Source of the DNA: Utricularia gibba | Taxonomy: Eukaryota; Streptophyta; Magnoliopsida; Lamiales; Lentibulariaceae | Direction of reading: 5' to 3' | Assembly: GCA_002189035.1 (NCBI GenBank) | Contig: NEEC01000010.1 | Span: forward strand, 2,542,001 to 2,606,000 | Length of the DNA stretch: 64,000 nucleotides | Shown here: positions 1 to 11,245 of the stretch, piece after piece | How positions within the stretch are numbered: position 1 is the first letter of the stretch | How the letters are laid out: every line of letters starts with the position of its first letter | Notes under the pieces: model-generated | Told to the model about the DNA's origin: nothing | Databases searched by the model: none | Seen by the model: only the letters and a program-made list of their open reading frames with translations | Translations under genes and position numbers: made by a program

Positions 1-414
1 CTCAGCATGATGCAGCTACCGCATACACTCAAGGCCACATTCTGCAAAACTCAAGCTCACTAGGTGAAATGAAATCAAAACAACACGAACAGAGAAGGCC
101 TACCATATCGAGATTAGCGGTTAACGACGTCGCTAATGATGAGTAAATCCGCGGCAGACAACCGTGGAGCAGAGGAAGTTCTTGATCGGCTCAAGTATTG
201 CCCTCCATTTAAAAACGAGCACAGTTTGTTATGTGGGCCAATGAAGAAATTCTTGGCAGGCCCATATTTTTAATAAAGCCCAATAAAACGGTGAGCTTTA
301 GGAATTTTTAAAAGTTATGGGGGTTGATTGCAATTAAATTCCTGCTTCCGCTGCACGACACACCCGTATAAGCTACCTCCTCTTTCTCCCAAATTCTGCA
401 GAAGAGTTTCAGCG
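1..414. other. Left flank / upstream region of the proteasome gene
   Basis: No coding exon can be supported here. It contains the presumed promoter and 5' leader of the proteasome beta1 gene that starts at 415. The first 200 bases could hold the 5' leader of a divergent neighbour off the left edge, but no splice or coding signal proves it. Confidence 0.4.
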
Positions 415-2204
415 ATGGACGAGGGTTATGGCCATCTCAGCGCCCCGCACTCCATGGGTACCACCATCATCGGCGTCACTTACGACGGCGGTGTTGTTCT
501 CGGGGCCGACTCTCGTACAAGCACTGGTAAATTGAGATTCTGCATTTCAGTTTTCTCTACGCCAGGTTTCTCTCTGCCAGATCTGAATGTGAGTTTTTAG
601 GGGTGTACGTGGCGAATAGGGCGTCTGATAAGATCACGGAGTTGACTGATAATGTCTACGTTTGTCGCTCTGGCTCGGTATGTTTCGATGGCAAAATCGT
701 GTATTGGGCTGCTTCTGAAATTATCGAAAATTAGCTGTAATACGGGGGATTTTTAATTTATGGTTCTAGTAAGGATTTTTGCTTTTTCGCTACTCGCGTT
801 TACAGCAGCTGTTGAGGGGTATTTGTGTTCATTGTCCTTAATCAGGCAGCCGACTCTCAAATTGTTTCCGACTATGTACGGTACTACCTCCATCAACACA
901 CGTAAGTCAAAAAAGCATTTGTGTTTAATGCATATGTTTGTTTTCATGAGATGAAAGGGATTTTTCATCTCTTGGCCGTGTATGTCTTATAATTGCCCAG
1001 AATTATGGCACCCAGAATACTCTTCGCAGTAAAGCAAAGCCTTTCTGCACTGAATCGTTGTATCTTTACTTTGACATGTTGTGCAGAATACAGCTTGGCC
1101 AGCCTTCGACTGTCAAAGTCGCTGCCAATATTGTAAGATTGTTATCTTATAATAACAAGGTTAGTATACTTGGTTTTTCGCCTTTTTGTTTAAAACATTA
1201 GGCGCTCAGAAACTATACTTAAAGATGGTACTCCCCTGAACTGCAAAGCTTTCTAATTGATATTTCAGAACAATTTGCAAACTGGCCTTATTGTGGGTGG
1301 ATGGGATAAGTATGAAGGGGGTAAAATCTATGGCATACCCCTGGGAGGAACAATCATAGAACAGCCATTTGCTATTGGAGGTCCAGTTTTATTACTCTCG
1401 ATCCAGTTGCTTTTTTTTTTCTTGATTTTCCATTATTTCTGAAGTATCCCGTTAGTGGTGTGGTAATTGTTCCCTGTTATGAGAGCTGGTCGCATATCAT
1501 ATTGTAGACGCAAGACATGGAGATTGTGTTGCTCTTGCCAAGCTTCCTTACCTCCTAGATATATTCTCTATTGCATGTTTTCTTATAGTTATATGTTGAA
1601 GAAGTTGGTGATGGTGTTTTGAAAGTGTCTATAATGCAACTTTAAGGCAACGCTCAAGAAGTATTTCTTTTCACTTCCAGGGTCTGGTTCTAGCTATCTG
1701 TATGGCTTTTTTGACCAAGCATGGAAGGAAGGGATGACTCGAGAAGAAGCCGAGGTATCTGATAGTCATCAAGTCTCTCTACCGTCTTTAGGTTATTCTA
1801 TTTGTGAAGGCTGCCTCTCCACCTGGCTTCTCCTTGTCTTTTTGCCCTCAGGAACTAGTTGTGAAGGCAGTCTCCCTTGCCATTGCCCGGGATGGTGCCA
1901 GTGGTGGCGTTGTCCGAACCGTGACTGTACGTTACCTTCTTACCTTTGACCCCTTTCACTTAAAATGCCTTGCTCCGGACAGGAAAATGTTATTCTAAGA
2001 TGCTTCTACTGTATCAACAGACTGAATTTAACAAGTAACACAACTCTGTTGCTTCTTGTGTTAACGTTGCAGATCAACAAAGATGGTGTTACTCGAAAAT
2101 GCTATCCCGGTGACACGCTTCCCCTTTGGCATGAAGAACTTGAGCCACAGAACTCACTGCTTGACATTTTGGCATCCGCGAGCCCAGAACCAATGATCAC
2201 TTGA
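415..2204 (+). CDS. PBA1: 20S proteasome subunit beta type-6 (beta1)
   Basis: Caspase-like catalytic beta1 subunit of the 20S core proteasome, acting in cytosol and nucleus. Eight exons join in frame: 415-526, 601-677, 846-901, 1087-1159, 1269-1380, 1681-1754, 1852-1926, 2073-2204, all GT-AG. The start at 415 gives a short propeptide ending HSMG before the mature catalytic Thr (about residue 16) in [11 protein letters not shown]. Family signatures follow: [23 protein letters not shown], and [14 protein letters not shown]. The C-terminus ends in PEPMIT. From memory the protein is nearly colinear with Arabidopsis PBA1 at its usual length of about 235 residues. No defect is seen. It converges on the APEM9-like gene downstream. 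Confidence 0.96.
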
Positions 2205-2916
2205 TCAGCTATTGGGATCTTAGAACTTGCATCTGGGTTAGTTTCGCTTTGAACTCTGGTATGGTTTGTGACATCTTTCGTATTGTACTTGGTTTTCAAG
2301 ACCGCCCATAGCTTTTTCTAATAGTCATTTAAAAACATTACTCAATGAATTACTCCTGAGACAAGATGCCCTCGTAAGTACAATTTAGCAACATGACAAC
2401 AAGCCTCAACCTAATTGTGGCTCACACATCCAGTAGAGCACACAACCCAGAGATCTAGGCCCAGGGGGCATTTCTGTGATCTCTCTTTTTTGTAATTGCT
2501 TGGATGAGTGTATATACATACACATATGCACACAGTCTTCAGTGGATTCTGGTCAGGTGACTGAATTACTTGATTCACCATCCATTTGTTGAGTGAGTCC
2601 TCGTGGAACATAGACAACATGTTCAAGGCCGTGTGGCGGTAGGCAGTGTTTGTATGGCGGCGAGAGGGTTTACTTGGTAGGAGAATGCAAGCTGCCACAC
2701 GTCAAGGACTGACCTTTTAACTAGAGAGGCCTTGTTTGCAAGGAACCTGGCAATTGGGGAAATGTGAGCATCAGTTCGAGGAGTTCTGGTTTGGGTAAAC
2801 CAACAGAACCCAGTTCCAAAAGAAAAAACAAATATGCGTTCTATGAAAAAATGCAATAAAAAACTATTTACGATTGCAGAGCTGATTTATACACATCTTG
2901 TAAAGCGAGATGCTTT
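2205..2916. other. Convergent intergenic region
   Basis: Holds the 3' untranslated ends of the proteasome gene (+) and the APEM9-like gene (-). Short ORFs on both strands show no family features and no splice partners. I see nothing else. Confidence 0.5.
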
Positions 2917-4570
2917 TTACCTCTTGAAAAAAGCTTGCTTCTTCCTTGTGAGGTAACACACCATCAGGAACAGAGCAGCCAACGTTAGTTTCCCACTTGA
3001 CACGGCTACTCGAGCGTTGCCAACTTTCAGATTAATGGTAGGAAACCAGAGGAAAAAAGGTTTTCTTTCATAGGCCAGTCGTAAAATTTCTTGCTTTGTT
3101 CGATTGTTTGGAGATGAGGGAGCTTGATATTTTGTGTCTTTATGATGCACATCTTGTAGCATTTGTTTTGGCTTGGGGTCAGCGCCTGATTCATCTGTCA
3201 GCTGAGGGATGCTGAACTTGGCGAAGATACAGAGGCAGTAGAATAGCACAAGGCATGCAACTGCCTTAATAGTTCCTGACATGCAAATGAAAAAAAAACA
3301 TTAACTGGGAAAATATGCGCATTCAGGTTTTATAGCTGAGTAGATTCTGCTCTTTGACTCAGTACCCAAAGTTCGGTAACCTTATCTGATGGAAAAACCA
3401 CCCCAAAATGATCTCAAATATCAGGTCGGGTATCAGCTGTAATACCTGACTTTTTTCCGTAGGAAGCGTTGCTTTCTCTACCCAGGATATGGCAGCATGG
3501 GTATCCTTCTTAGCAAGCACTCTTATAACATATAGATCAACAACTTTCAGATAACTTTCAACTTCAATAGGTCGCAGCGAACATGGCACTCCCTTGCCGG
3601 CATCACAGGCTTTTGGCTTCGAGACAGGAAAATATTGGCCGTCCATGCATTCAAAGTTAATAAGAAATTCCTCAAGAAAGCATTCAACATTGGATGGAGT
3701 GTCGGATATTTGAAAACATACACTGAATCACATACAAAGATGAAACAAATCAATCAACCTAACTACAACAACTTTCAAATGCTTCATCATCAAAGAGTGA
3801 AATAACATAATCTCTACTAATGCAACCATAAAGCTGAAATTGGTGTCACACTCTGAAAGAGAATTTTGAATTCTTCAACCGGAAAACCTCTGAAATTATT
3901 TCAATATTGAACCTTGGACCTAAATTTCTTATTGGTGATAACAACCAGCTCGATTATCATGCTGTAAAAATGGTCATCCCCAGGACACAACACTAACCCG
4001 ACTTATTCACGAACGCTTCTACAACACATGGTATTCCCATTTCATTTTCTAGATGAGACACTGAGTTGAAAAAACTCGACATAAACAATGTACCTTGTGA
4101 GAAAGACTTGAAAAGGAATAGCAGTGACCGATCCAAACAACTGTTTCAGCACTTTCAGTATTTCAGCCGTCCTGCAAATTACTACATACAATTACGCAAA
4201 GAGAAAACCAGTCTACTTGAGATGATGAAGCAAAGAAACACAAATCACCGCTGTAATTTCCGCATGGATTGCACCAGAACCATAGCTGCTGATTCAGTGA
4301 TATTGTATCTCTCATCCTCAAAATCCTCCACAACTCCACGATCATCCTCCGCCAACTGCCTGAGAACAGCAAAAGCAGTCGACGCGGCTTCCTCGCACAT
4401 GCCGCAAACGAGATAACTGCCGAATGAAACACATAAAACAACCAAAACACTTCACCGGAAACGAACGCAGCACAAGAGTCAAAGAAACGAGAAAAAAATT
4501 CCAAAACCGTTCACCTTTCAGCGCGGTCAATCTCCTCCCAGTACTCGATTCGCTCATCCGAAATCTCCAT
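2917..4570 (-). CDS. APEM9: APEM9-type peroxisome biogenesis protein (apparent frameshift in last exon)
   Basis: In Arabidopsis APEM9 is a tail-anchored peroxisomal membrane protein that recruits the PEX1-PEX6 AAA ATPases (functional counterpart of PEX26/Pex15). Five exons read on the minus strand: 4570-4515, 4416-4249, 4171-4094, 3722-3446, 3275-2917. The N-terminus has WEEIDRAESYLVCGMCEEAA, then AMVLVQSM, VEEFL-like and AISWVEKATLP blocks matching the family as I remember it. The last exon begins ELLRQLHAL in the correct phase but meets a stop near 3199. The membrane segment and basic tail (LTLAALFLMVCYLTRKK) lie in the next frame. One extra base in the GGG run at 3206-3208 would join them. 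Either an assembly error or a real truncation that would remove the tail anchor. Confidence 0.85.
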
Positions 4571-4790
4571 TTTCCTTCGCTTCCCAACCGATGCCCGATC
4601 TCCTCCACTCGTCCCCCCAAAATCTCTATTTTCCTCTTCCGTCTTTCGATGAATGGGCCGGATAAACATCAAAAGAACCGTCAGGCCCGGTCTTACTTCA
4701 ATAGCCCAGCCCATTTACACCATGTCCCATTCAGAAATTGAAATCAGATGAACAAACAATAGGTCATACCTAGTTCAACGAAGGGTTACA

Positions 4791-4810
4791 CTCTGATACC
4801 AAATGTTACG
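4791..4810 (-). mobile_element. Putative LTR edge and tRNA-iMet primer-binding site remnant
   Basis: Read on the minus strand, 4801-4791 is TGGTATCAGAG, the start of the initiator-Met tRNA primer-binding site used by many plant Copia elements. It is preceded, after two bases, by a CGTAACA end typical of an LTR terminus (plus-strand TGTTACG at 4804-4810). No gag-pol coding sequence is visible on the internal side, where the APEM9 leader begins. The other LTR edge could not be located. Confidence 0.35.
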
Positions 4811-5040
4811 ATATATACTTCCCTTGCATGATATTACTCATAGTTTCGAGTTCCTATTTCTCATGATTTTACGTTTTCTCTTTTTAGAGAAAAATCTTAC
4901 ATAAAATTAAAGAAAATTATTTTATATTAATCATCTCTCATACTTGGTTCGTAATTGATGTGGAATTCATCTGAAAATTATAAAACATCAAATTTTGTAG
5001 GATTATGTCAAACATGGATCTTATCCCTTGATCAGAATAG

Positions 5041-5155
5041 GTTCATGTTTGGAATGTTTCAAATTTACGAAATAGATGACAAGGTCATGTTTTGATTGAA
5101 GTTTTCAATTTCGTGTTCGGAATGTTTCAAATTTACGTGATGCAAGACAAGGTCA
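5041..5155. repeat. Imperfect direct repeat, period 68
   Basis: Two diverged copies share GGAATGTTTCAAATTTACG (5051 and 5119) followed by a similar GACAAGGTCA stretch. This is a simple local duplication with no coding content. Confidence 0.6.
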
Positions 5156-7216
5156 AGTATTCATAGGGAGTTTTCCTTTTCATGTTGGTAAGTTGAGGGG
5201 GTGGCTCTTGAATGGTGGACTGCCAGAAGGTCACCATGACCTTCCTCTCCTTTCTGCTGGAAATGTCATAAACTAAATTAAAACTAAGAATTAGACACTG
5301 GGGACCGAAATGGAAAGGAGGCCCCCTCAGCCTCGGCAACGGGCTGAAGTGGATGTGGACAATGCAAGATGCCTAACACGGAGACACGCGCTGAATAATC
5401 TAAGACACAGTTATTGCCTGGCCAGCACACAGGTTGTCATTGCAGCAGCCAAACCTTTATCCGTTTTGGATACTTTTTTTACACCAAGTTGAAATCCATT
5501 TGATTCAGTTAATTTTATAACAATTTTAATGAATCGAATTCAAAAAAATTATAATTAAAACATATATTTTTTAAAAATGAAAATTTAATAATGCTGATGG
5601 GGATCAAAGTGATAAAATCGAGCACGCAAACCCCAAATTTAACCGAATTTTTAAAATTGAAAAAAAAAGTCACCTCCAAATTGCAATCAACATGCAAGTC
5701 GCTTTAGATAAGTCGTCGCTCTGTTGCGTACGGCGTTTAATTTCGTTTAATTTATAATTAGCAAAGCTATTTAAAAATACATCCATCCGAAAATCTATGA
5801 GTTTAAAAATTTAGAAATTACATTCATTAATTGAATTAATTCCATTATTTATTCTACGAAAAAAAAGAATCATATTTTAGGATCAAAGTTATAAATTATT
5901 GAATTTTTTAAAACTCTATTTTATTCATTTAATAAAATATTAATTAGAGAAATTATATTATTTTTTTTGTTACACATCTTAGCAATACATATATATAATC
6001 TCACAAACACTTTAATATACTTAATATAATATTTTTATAAAAAAAATAGGTTTTATAATTTTAAAATTGATTCTATTCACATAATATAAAAATAATGATA
6101 TTCTCATTTACACACCAGTCTGATAAACTTTGTACAACTTTTTTTTAGGAAAATATAAATAAATGTAATTTGGATATTCTTTTGAACCCACGGATTGATG
6201 CCAATCCGCGGTAGAAAATGGAGAAAGTAGGACCCACAGCATGTGCAAATATCCAATGCTTTTGAAGCTGGCAACTAGCTATGGATGGGCAGCACCTCTT
6301 TGAAGACCATGCCGTTCAAATCCATCCTTTTAGAAATTCCATCTAATAAGCATCATTTTAATACAAAATAAATTTTCCCAATTTTATCGATGGAAACTTT
6401 TATTATGATGTATATTTTGCATGAGAAAGAAAGGAAATATGATCATATTTATAACTCGTCATCACAATATCGTCATTTTTCTAAATTACCCTTTTTAATT
6501 TATATCGTCGTACACAATTGACCATAGTGCAACCACCCTCATCTTTTATTATTTGAAGTATTATATTTTTGTTTCTTAGTTATACATGCATAATTTAACA
6601 ATATTATCCGCTTTGAATATTTAATATTTATAGTTTCTGTTCAGGAAAAGTTATATTGCATATTAATTCTACTCAACTAATACTATTTCACGTATTATAA
6701 TTGATGTGGGATTTGAGATGAGTTAGTTTAGTTAATCTTAATTATAATGTAATGCAAAACACACAATGCTCCCGTGTCCGGTCGGAGAGAGGATAGGATG
6801 CGTGAAAAGGGGCGGAGCGTCCGGAATTCGACTGGTCGTCCCCGTGACGCGTCTTGACTGGCTCCTCTGCCATGCTGGGCCTATGCAGTGGCTTTCGGGG
6901 TGCATTATTTTTTTATCAGTAAAAAAAAAAAAGAAAAAGAAAAAGCTTTTGCGGTGACTTACGTGCTCAACCTCAATCCACCGACGGCAATTTTCCAAGA
7001 ATATATTATTAAAATTAAATATGGATGAGAATAAATAAATGTAAAACATGTAAAAAAAATAAATGAACATTATCTAAACCATAACCATGTCCACATTTGT
7101 AATACACCCACAATTTGTAAAAGTCGTCACTATTACAATTTCTCACACACTTAAAATTGTGTTTGATAGTTAAGAATAAAAGATTTATATCATATATATA
7201 CGATTATTTTATTAAT

Positions 7217-7384
7217 ATATATATATATTAATCTTGTATGATTATATAAATAATATACTTATTTTTTGAATATATATATGATATACATAAATGAAATGAT
7301 ATATATATATATTAATCTTGTATGATTATATAAATAATATACTTATTTTTTGAATATATATATGATATACATAAATGAAATGAT
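7217..7384. repeat. 84-bp tandem duplication in AT-rich DNA
   Basis: A unit containing TTAATCTTGTATGATTATAT, an ATTTTTTGAATATATATATG block and ACATAAATGAAATGAT occurs twice, starting at 7227 and 7311 in register (period 84). The copies are essentially identical and each is flanked by an (AT)n tract. The near identity suggests a recent event or an assembly effect. Confidence 0.8.
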
Positions 7385-7648
7385 AGTTTAATTATATTTA
7401 TATTATTTACATACTCAAATTTCTATTCACGTTATATACATGCAATTGAGTAAAAGATTTTAACTAAAAATGAATAATTTTATCACACAATAAAAATAGA
7501 ATATTCACATTACTAATAAACCCGTGATGTAATAATTTAGGAACGGAAACTAATGGCTACAAAAACATGGTATTGGGCAAAGAGAAAGGGGTTTTGGAAA
7601 CGAAGAGTCTCCCGTACGGAAACCAGACTGGGCGATGTGTTTGTTTTG

Positions 7649-7655
7649 TATAAAT
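7649..7655 (+). promoter_or_regulatory. TATA box of the first pectinesterase gene
   Basis: TATAAAT lies about 50 bases upstream of the ATG at 7702. It overlaps the more upstream in-frame ATG at 7654, which argues that translation starts at 7702. Confidence 0.5.
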
Positions 7656-7701
7656 GAATGAAATCCGATGCTTGGATTCGTCAGTGTGGGTAAGGCCTGT
7701 C

Positions 7702-9388
7702 ATGAAAATCCTCTTCTTTCTCTCAGTCATTCTTGTTGTCGCCGGGGCGACGCCGCACCCGGCGGTGCTGGACGCCTGCGGCGACACCCTCTACCCCGAA
7801 CTCTGTGTCTCCACCATCGACTTGGCGGCGGCGGGAGGCGCGGCGGCTGTTAGAAGCAACAAGGATGCGCTCAAGGCGCTCTTGAACTACACCATTTACA
7901 CGGTGGAGAGAAACTACTTCACCATTAAGAAAGTTGCGGCGAGAAGCTCGCTCACTCCCCGTGAAAAGGTCGCCCTCCACGATTGCCTGGAAGTGATCGC
8001 CGACACTCTGGCGGAGGTTCACACCTGCGAAGACGACACCAAGGACTATGGGCTTAAGAATTATTCCATCGCCGAGCATAAGGAGAAGCTTCTGACTCTT
8101 CTCAGCGCAGCGCAGACGAATCAAGAAACTTGTCTCGATGGGTTTTCGGAGGATGATGCTGATAGGAAAGTTCGGAAACTCCTCATCGCCGGCCAGATTC
8201 ATGTGTTCCGGCTAGTTAGCAATGTGATGGCCGTTATTGCCAAGATATCTGGTAATGAAACCGCGGTTACCCGGCGGCCGGGGAATGAGGACTGGAGTTC
8301 CCCTGAATCCGATTGGCCGAAGTGGGTTTCTGCAGGGATAGAAAGCTGCTTCAGGCGACGACGGTGACTGCGGATGTGACGGTTGCGGCAGATGGGAGCG
8401 GCAACTTTAGATCTATTGCGGCAGCGGTAGCGGCGGCTCCGAGCAGGAGTAGCCGGAGATATGTGATCAGAATCAGAGCTGGAACATACAGAGAGAATAT
8501 AGATATTCCGAGGTCAAGAACCAACTTGTTTTTCGTCGGAGATGGGCAATCCAACACAATTATTACCGGAAGCCGAAGCGTCGCTGGCGGCAGCACAACT
8601 TTCCGGTCCGCCACCGTAGGTACCAACTCTAAAACCCTCCTCCGATGTATTACTAAATCAGCATTGAAATGTGGATTAAAACTCAACTTACTGCAGCGGT
8701 TAACGGCGATGGCTTCCTGGCAAGGGACATTACCTTCCAAAACACGGCGGGGCCAGGGGGCCACCAGGCGGTGGCACTCCGCGTGAGTGCAGATCTTGCC
8801 GCGTTCTACCGGTGCAACTTTGTGGCTTACCAGGACACACTATACGTCCACTCCCTCCGCCAATTCTATTCCAATTGCTACATCGCCGGAACCGTGGATT
8901 TCATCTTTGGCAACGCCGCCGCGCTGATTCAGAACAGCAACATCCAAGCTCGCCGGCCGAACGCCAACCAGCGGAACATGATCACCGCACAGGGCCGCGA
9001 TGACCCGAACCAGAACACAGGGATCGTAATCCAACGGTCCAGAATCAGCGCCGCATCCGATCTACAGCCAGTAATCGGTAGTTTCCCGACTTACCTCGGA
9101 CGCCCATGGAGAGAATACTCGAGGACCGTCATTATGCAGACTGACATCAGCAATGTGATTCGCCCCGAAGGATGGCATGAGTGGAGCGGCAATTTCGCTC
9201 TGAACACTCTGTTCTACGCGGAGTACGCAAACACCGGCGCCGGTGCTGCGACCGCCAACAGAGTCCGATGGGGAGGGTTCAGGGTGCTGACTACCGCCGC
9301 GCAGGCCCAGCCCTTCACAGCAAATAATTTCATCTCCGCTTCTAATTGGGTTCCGGCGACTGGATTCCCCTTTCAGACCGGCCTTTAG
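7702..9388 (+). CDS. Pectinesterase/pectinesterase inhibitor (type-I PME), apparent frameshift at the processing site
   Basis: Secreted pro-PME that demethylesterifies cell-wall homogalacturonan. Exons 7702-8619 and 8697-9388. A signal peptide (MKILFFLSVILVVAGA) is followed by a PMEI pro-domain with all four conserved cysteines (DACGDTLYPELC, HDC, QETC), a processing motif DRKLL, and the catalytic domain from VTVAADGSGNF. Active-site blocks are AYQDTLY, AGTVDFIFG and YLGRPW. The closest remembered relatives are Arabidopsis PME2/PME3-like enzymes. Between WVSAG and DRKLL the frame breaks at GGG 8335-8337; one extra G would restore it. As read, the first frame stops at 8367 and would give a secreted inhibitor-only protein. 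Start 7702 is chosen because of the signal peptide and TATA spacing. Confidence 0.88.
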
Positions 9389-10267
9389 TAGATTTGCAGC
9401 ATCCTTTTCACGGCGCAGGACTCTCCCTCTCTCGCCGTGAAGGTAAAAAATTCGGAGCTCCAAATAAAGCCGACGGCAATCTGTCTCTTTTGTCTTTTTG
9501 TTTTTTGTTTTTTGTTTTTTTACCGTTGGGAATAAAGACGAGGCGATTGGATTGATTTTTACTTTTCTTCCCAAGGATAATGACGCCGAAGCCCCTGGTT
9601 GTATTAAATAACCGAATCTTTGTCCACATTAATTAATAAATTCCCAATTTTCTTAATCGAACAAAATTATCTAAACATAATCATTATACATATTATTTAT
9701 TATCGATAATTAATGGAAAAAATCGCTAATAAATAAAAATATCCGAAATTTCACATGGCTTAGGGCGCTTCTTACCGCTCCCTTGTCGGATTCTCGTATC
9801 TGATTCCTTGATCTTGTCGATGACCCTGAAAAAGTGCGCATTGCAGAAACCGGGGCCCCACCCCGATCAGCCACCATTTTCCTTTTTAATCATTTTTTAA
9901 ATTATTTAATTATTTTTAGAAAATAAAAAATACGAGAATTGATTTGCAATTGTGTGGAATTGGACATTATTATAGTAGATATATTGTTAGACGGCATTTG
10001 CTCTAATTTGGATGAGCAGTCTTCATTGAGATTGGATCCAAGAAAAAGTAATCACGTGGTTGGTCCATTTCGTGACCCCACATGCACATGCGTCTTGGGG
10101 GGTGCTTTAAATTTGTTGCGGGCCCCACCACCGTCGTGTCTTCTGCATCCGTCACTATAGGGAACAGCCGGACTGTTGATTTCTGTCCAATCAGATGTTC
10201 CCACGTTGCCATAAATAAAAATGGTAAATAAATTAATATGAAAATTCACGTTGTTTCTACCCGACAG
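9389..10267. other. Intergenic region
   Basis: Holds the 3' end of the pectinesterase gene and AT-rich DNA. No exon, repeat or RNA gene could be supported. Confidence 0.4.
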
Positions 10268-10660
10268 ATGGGATTGGATGTTTTGTATGGGCATCGGGGA
10301 CGTTATTGGGCCTCTCTGGCTGGAAGCCCAAATATATTCACGGCTTTGGGATCCTTCACCGTAATTTTGTGGAGTGTCGAGTCGTTTTTTGGACCGGGAA
10401 TCCGGATCCTCATCGGGACCTACCGTGGATCGTTGGAGCTGCCGACGTTCCTCGGCGCGAAGGTCAACATCGTCCTGGATATCACCGCCTTTGTGAATGG
10501 CCTAGAATCCTATTTCGGCGGTGTGTTTGCTTTTATGAATGAGGTTTTTACGGACGTAGGTTTTGTCGGCGGTGTGATCGCAATCGCGATCGGAGGACTC
10601 ACTGCGCGCAAATGCAAGCGAACTCTGCGCCATAACGCTGAAGGTAAAATTAAATGCTGA
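10268..10660 (+). CDS. Hypothetical small hydrophobic protein
   Basis: I do not recognise this gene. The frame is open for about 130 codons from ATG 10268 (an in-frame ATG also lies at 10238). From about 10380 to 10645 third codon positions are mostly G or C, unlike the AT-rich surroundings, which favours real coding. The product is rich in hydrophobic residues and Gly. It has a likely membrane segment near the C-terminus (VGFVGGVIAIAIGGL) followed by a basic end (ARKCKRTLRH). A GT donor-like site follows GCTGAAG near 10642, so this could instead be a first exon; no partner exon was found. No signal peptide is obvious. Confidence 0.42.
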   Translation: MGLDVLYGHRGRYWASLAGSPNIFTALGSFTVILWSVESFFGPGIRILIGTYRGSLELPTFLGAKVNIVLDITAFVNGLESYFGGVFAFMNEVFTDVGFVGGVIAIAIGGLTARKCKRTLRHNAEGKIKC

Positions 10661-10922
10661 TTTCCGAGTTGACAATTGTTTCTTCTTCTGGATCATGAAA
10701 TTTGTCTATTCTTCTGATTGTCATAATTCCAGTTAGTTCATCTCGACGGAATGCTTTTTATCAGTTGTACCTGCATTTGGTGTTTCACAAATTGCCCTGC
10801 GTTCGTTCTAAACGCCATCGTTTTTGAAATTTATATTGCCTTTGTTATTTGTGAGGTAAGAGTGGAGATAAAGCGGACAGCTTTATGAAACGAAGGACAG
10901 GCAATTGTATACTGATAGTGGT

Positions 10923-11204
10923 TCATGGGCACTTCGGTTGCCCCTTGGAGTTCTTCATATCTCTGTAACAGGGGCACTCATCTTTGTTCCCATATGTCCC
11001 GGATGGTACGCAGTGGCACTTTTCACAGCATATCCCACAGTACTTGAGGCAGCGGTCCTGGCGCCCCGCCTTGGAGCACCGCACGCCGCACTTAGGGTCA
11101 CAGAAATTGCCATCTTCCATCATTTCGCCGGAGGAAGGTAGCACAACGAAAAGTAGAATCACAATGACAACAGCAACAACCCGGGTGCATGTGGAGGACT
11201 TCAT
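10923..11204 (-). CDS. GASA/snakin (gibberellin-regulated) cysteine-rich peptide
   Basis: Small secreted peptide of the GASA/snakin family, which in other plants is linked to gibberellin and other hormone responses, growth and defence. Single exon here. Start at 11204 gives a signal peptide (hydrophobic [18 protein letters not shown]) and then the mature GASA domain with its 12 cysteines. Diagnostic blocks are [36 protein letters not shown] and the terminal GQPKCP. An in-frame ATG further upstream (11240) is disfavoured because it would precede the signal peptide with a polar stretch and lies on the TATA-like element. Length of 93 residues is normal for the family. It lies between the PME genes and is transcribed opposite to them. 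Confidence 0.94.
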   Translation of the reverse strand: MKSSTCTRVVAVVIVILLFVVLPSSGEMMEDGNFCDPKCGVRCSKAGRQDRCLKYCGICCEKCHCVPSGTYGNKDECPCYRDMKNSKGQPKCP

Positions 11205-11239
11205 GGCAATGGACGAAGGTAGTGTTGCTTTCCTGTGCA

Positions 11240-11245
11240 TATATA
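11240..11245 (-). promoter_or_regulatory. TATA-like element upstream of the GASA gene
   Basis: TATATA lies 36-41 bases upstream of the chosen ATG on the minus strand. This implies a very short leader, so the assignment is tentative. Confidence 0.3.

Larger units (their letters stand above)
4571..7701. other. 3.1 kb AT-rich intergenic region
   Basis: No coding exon can be supported. It contains the APEM9 leader, an LTR/primer-binding-site-like remnant (4791-4810), an imperfect 68-bp direct repeat (5041-5155), a poly-A/GA tract near 6920-6945, an 84-bp tandem duplication (about 7217-7384) and the promoter of the first pectinesterase gene. Confidence 0.5.

Noticed and set aside
8351-8764. Minus-strand 137-codon ORF
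   Set aside because: It is the antisense shadow of the GC-rich pectinesterase catalytic exon.
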